From JADHTT01 sp964633845 (lineage in GTDB: Bacteria > Campylobacterota > Campylobacteria > Campylobacterales > Arcobacteraceae), in NCBI GenBank assembly GCA_964633845.1, contig CAZWLA010000028.1, forward strand, positions 1-16,358: 16,358 nt of DNA. Reading direction: 5' to 3'. Below the pieces are notes generated by a model that was not told the DNA's origin, ran no database searches, and was given only the letters and a program-made list of their open reading frames with translations. The position numbers and the translations under genes were made by a program. Positions 14,208 to 16,358 of the stretch are shown here, piece after piece. The first letter of the stretch is position 1. The number at the start of each line of letters is the position of its first letter.

Positions 14208-14226
14208 TATGCTTAAAGTAAGCATA
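14208..14226 (+). repeat. Perfect 8-bp hairpin in the response-regulator leader
   Basis: TATGCTTA (14208-14215), loop AAG, TAAGCATA (14219-14226). It begins about 10 bases after the expected transcription start and ends 8 bases before GGAG. It could be an operator for autoregulation or an RNA hairpin at the 5' end of the mRNA that shields it from decay or limits ribosome access. Confidence 0.65.
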
Positions 14227-14243
14227 GATGACATGGAGATATG

Positions 14244-14933
14244 ATGAGAATATTAATCGTAGAAGATGAAGTAACTTTAAATAGAACACTAGCTGAAGCT
14301 CTTATAGATGAGGGTTATCAAGTAGATACAGTAGAAAATATTAAAGATGCTGAGTACTTTATAGATATTAGAAATTACGATTTAGTTATTACGGATTGGA
14401 TGTTACCAGATGGTGATGGACTTGAATTTACAAAAATAGTAAAGAATAGAAGTAATAGAACAGGTGTTATTGTTGCAAGTGCAAGAGATGATAAAGAGAG
14501 TGAAATCACTGCTTTAAAAACGGGTGCAGATGATTATGTGAAAAAACCATTTGATTTTGATATATTACTTGCAAGAATAGAAGCTAGATTAAGATTTGGT
14601 GGTACAAATACAATTGATATTGATAAGCTATCTATAAATCCAGATGAAGAAAAGATTATTTATGATGGTGAAGAGGTTGAGCTTAAAGGTAAACCATTTG
14701 AAGTACTAACTCACTTAGCACGTCATAGAGATCAAATTGTATCAAAAGAGCAACTACTAGATGCTATTTGGGAAGAACCAGAATTAGTAACACCAAATGT
14801 TATTGAGGTTGCTATTAACCAAATTAGACAAAAGATGGATAAGCCATTAGGAATCGCTACTATTGAAACAATTAGAAGACGAGGTTATAGATTTTGTTAT
14901 CCAAATACGGATGAGGAATCTTCAGAAAATTAA
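14244..14933 (+). CDS. OmpR-family response regulator, HsrA/CosR-type output domain
   Basis: About 229 residues from the ATG at 14244, chosen because GGAG at 14235-14238 is 5 bases before it and only 2 before the alternative ATG at 14241. The receiver is complete: Glu7/Asp8 in IVEDE, phosphate acceptor Asp51 in ITDWMLPDGDG, Ser79 in VIVASARDD, and Lys101 in DDYVKKPF. The C-terminal winged helix (about 125-220) contains GKPFEVLTHLARH, SKEQLLDAIWEEPELVTPNVIEVAINQIRQ and IRRRGYRFCYP, which from memory is nearly identical to HP1043/HsrA of Helicobacter and CosR of Campylobacter. Those relatives are orphans with atypical receivers and act without phosphorylation. Here the phosphorylation site is present and a kinase gene follows on the same strand. 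The homology by output domain is strong; the symbol is withheld because the mode of action probably differs. Confidence 0.93.
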   Translation: MRILIVEDEVTLNRTLAEALIDEGYQVDTVENIKDAEYFIDIRNYDLVITDWMLPDGDGLEFTKIVKNRSNRTGVIVASARDDKESEITALKTGADDYVKKPFDFDILLARIEARLRFGGTNTIDIDKLSINPDEEKIIYDGEEVELKGKPFEVLTHLARHRDQIVSKEQLLDAIWEEPELVTPNVIEVAINQIRQKMDKPLGIATIETIRRRGYRFCYPNTDEESSEN

Positions 14934-14939
14934 ATTATA

Positions 14940-14963
14940 TCTAGGGAGGCACTTCTTCCTAGA
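14940..14963 (+). repeat. Hairpin between response regulator and kinase genes
   Basis: TCTAGGGAG (14940-14948) pairs with CTTCCTAGA (14955-14963), nine pairs with one G-T, around a 6-base loop. It lies in the 52-base gap. No T-run follows (AGAGCAATCT), so it is unlikely to end transcription fully. It may lower kinase expression or protect the regulator mRNA end. Confidence 0.6.
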
Positions 14964-14985
14964 GCAATCTACTTAAAGAGTAAAA

Positions 14986-16275
14986 ATGTATAAAAGTATA
15001 TATTTACAGTTTCTTCGACAGCTAATCATAGCTACATCATTATTTATTATTGTAATGTCATTTATTTTCTATGGTTTTACTAAAACAACACTAGAAGAAG
15101 AGATTAGAGATTCATTAATTAATGATGCTCAATTAATCAATACAATAAGTTCAATTGCTAATAAGCTGGATAATATTCCTTTTGATATGATTACAAAAAG
15201 TGATGTTGATGTTGATATTCTAATACTCAGTTTAGAAAGAAAAGTATACTTTAATATATATAAAGATGGTAGAAATAATTATGCAAAGCTTCTATACCCT
15301 TTCAAAGGTGACACTACTAAATTTATACAAATTGTAAAAAATATTAATAGTTCAAAAGCTATGCTAAATAAGATATTTAATAATATTCTGATTTTAAGTA
15401 TTGGTGGTTTGGTAATGGTAATTATATATGCTATGACATTAGCTAAAACTATGTTAAGACCAATTATTCAAATAGCTAATAGATTATCTAATATGAATGA
15501 AAATACACTTTCACAGTTACAATTAAAAAATTTGCCTCTAGAATTTCACCCTTTAGCCAATTCTATTAATCAACTTACAAAGCGAATAGAAGGATATGTA
15601 AAATATCAAAAAGAGTTGTTTATAGGTGCGGCACATGAATTAAAAACACCTCTTGCTGTTATGAAATTAAAAAATGAAGTGACATTAAGAAAGTCAAGAG
15701 AGCAAGAAAAATATGAAGAGACATTAAAACTAAATATATCGGAAATTGATGGTATGAATAAGATGATTACATCAATACTTGATATTGGTAGACAAGAAGG
15801 CGCTCAATTTGAAAAAGCCATCCAGATTGATATAATAGAATATTTAAAAAGTAAAATAACTGGATATAAACTATTAGCACAAAAAGAAGAGGTAAATTTA
15901 ACATTTACTAGCAATGAAACAAAATTTGATATTTTAATACAGCCAACTTTACTAAATCAGATTATTCAGAATTTTGTCCAAAATGCTATTAAATTTACCC
16001 CTGGAAATAAAAATATTAATATGAATACATTTAGCAATGATAAATACATAGAGATTAATATTATTGATGAAGGTATTGGTATTGATGAGTCTATTGACCT
16101 ATTTGCTCCATTTAAACGAGTTGGAAATGAATCTGGTGCTGGTTTAGGGTTATTTTTAGCAAAAAGTGCTGCTGATACATTAGGAGCAGAAATAAGTATT
16201 AGGAATCGTAAAGATGGTAAGCAAGGTTGTGTGGCAAGCTTAAAGCTTTATATCAACCCTACTTGTAAACTATAG
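14986..16275 (+). CDS. Membrane sensor histidine kinase
   Basis: A 429-residue kinase, probably the partner of the response regulator just upstream. Membrane helix 1 is at about 10-31 and helix 2 at about 130-153; the loop between them (about 95 residues) is the likely periplasmic sensor and resembles no domain I recognise. A HAMP-like linker follows at about 155-205. The HisKA domain has the phosphorylated His217 in AAHELKTPL. The ATPase domain shows the N box with Asn329 and Asn333 (QNFVQNAIKFTP), the G1 motif with Asp361 (DEGIGI), and the G2 motif GAGLGL (384-389). All catalytic elements are intact. The ATG at 14986 has AAAGAG upstream. The gene ends with TAG at 16273-16275, directly against the stop of a convergent gene. 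Confidence 0.95.
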   Translation: MYKSIYLQFLRQLIIATSLFIIVMSFIFYGFTKTTLEEEIRDSLINDAQLINTISSIANKLDNIPFDMITKSDVDVDILILSLERKVYFNIYKDGRNNYAKLLYPFKGDTTKFIQIVKNINSSKAMLNKIFNNILILSIGGLVMVIIYAMTLAKTMLRPIIQIANRLSNMNENTLSQLQLKNLPLEFHPLANSINQLTKRIEGYVKYQKELFIGAAHELKTPLAVMKLKNEVTLRKSREQEKYEETLKLNISEIDGMNKMITSILDIGRQEGAQFEKAIQIDIIEYLKSKITGYKLLAQKEEVNLTFTSNETKFDILIQPTLLNQIIQNFVQNAIKFTPGNKNINMNTFSNDKYIEINIIDEGIGIDESIDLFAPFKRVGNESGAGLGLFLAKSAADTLGAEISIRNRKDGKQGCVASLKLYINPTCKL

Positions 16276-16358
16276 TTAAAACAGATCTTTGTGCTCTAGT
16301 TTAGTACAAAGATTTTGTACAACTTTTATCCCTGCATCTTTTGCTTTTTTAGCTGCAT
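16276..16358 (-). CDS. CoA-binding protein, 3' end only
   Basis: On the minus strand a frame enters from the window edge and stops at TAA (16276-16278), giving 26 residues: AAKKAKDAGIKVVQNL, then CTKLEHKDLF. GIKVVQNLCTKLEH resembles the conserved end of YccU-type CoA-binding (Rossmann) proteins, which end in a G-x-VV-x-x-x-C-x-K-x-E pattern. These are small cytoplasmic proteins of uncertain role. The gene is convergent with the histidine kinase and no base separates the two stop codons. The call rests on a short stretch. Confidence 0.7.
   Translation of the reverse strand, partial: AAKKAKDAGIKVVQNLCTKLEHKDLF
16285..16316 (+). terminator. Intrinsic terminator of the two-component operon, inside the convergent gene
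   Basis: ATCTTTGTGCT (16285-16295) pairs with AGTACAAAGAT (16303-16313), 11 pairs with one G-T, around a 7-base loop, followed by TTTT at 16313-16316. It begins 9 bases after the kinase stop and therefore lies within the last codons of the convergent CoA-binding gene. The T-run is short, so strength is moderate. Confidence 0.65.

Noticed and set aside
1..16358. Mobile elements, prophage genes, CRISPR arrays, tRNA or rRNA genes
   Set aside because: No transposase or integrase motifs, no regularly spaced repeats, and no tRNA or rRNA sequence was recognised. Gene content and base composition look uniform and core-genomic.

Overview
This window looks like the replication-origin neighbourhood of a Campylobacterota (epsilonproteobacterial) chromosome, most likely a member of the Arcobacteraceae. 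The case rests on very AT-rich DNA, the order ruvC-dnaA-dnaN-gyrB, DnaA-box-like sites with a TTCAC core in place of the E. coli TCCAC core, the rpsB-tsf-ABC ATPase-acidic protein-gmk cluster, a PEB4-type isomerase next to fructose-bisphosphate aldolase, and an HsrA/CosR-type response regulator.

Layout. Positions 1-210 carry the 3' end of a plus-strand PLP-dependent sulfhydrylase (MetY type). It runs 32 bp into the convergent minus-strand ruvC. The ruvC-dnaA gap (662-796) holds four same-direction TTCAC sites and an AT-rich stretch. dnaA follows, then a second gap (2114-2277) with two inverted pairs of TTCAC sites and a CTA-rich DnaA-trio-like tract. Together the two gaps look like a bipartite origin flanking dnaA, with the unwinding site most likely on the dnaN side. 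dnaN, gyrB, an Rrf2-type regulator with a cysteine cluster and a DHH phosphoesterase continue on the plus strand; the last two overlap by one base.

After a structured leader, rpsB and tsf are followed by a LolD-like ABC ATPase, a small acidic protein with a degenerate receiver-like N-terminus, and gmk. The ABC, acidic and gmk genes are joined by one-base stop/start overlaps. The signal recognition particle RNA gene (ffs) sits after gmk. A minus-strand block read as PEB4-like isomerase, class II aldolase, QueF, and an HTH/coiled-coil protein ends against ffs. Divergent from it is a two-component pair: a response regulator with an HsrA/CosR-type output domain but a complete receiver, and a membrane histidine kinase. 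The window ends in the 3' end of a convergent minus-strand CoA-binding protein.

Functionally the region combines replication start (dnaA, dnaN, gyrB, origin), recombination (ruvC), translation and protein targeting (rpsB, tsf, ffs), nucleotide and RNA metabolism (gmk, DHH phosphoesterase, queF), central carbon metabolism (fba), envelope protein folding (PEB4-like), and signal transduction. I see no insertion sequence, phage gene, CRISPR array, tRNA or rRNA. Most of the window is conserved core genome. The points of most interest are the origin architecture, the intact HsrA-like regulator paired with a kinase, the structured rpsB leader, the pseudo-receiver acidic protein, and the Rrf2-DHH pair.
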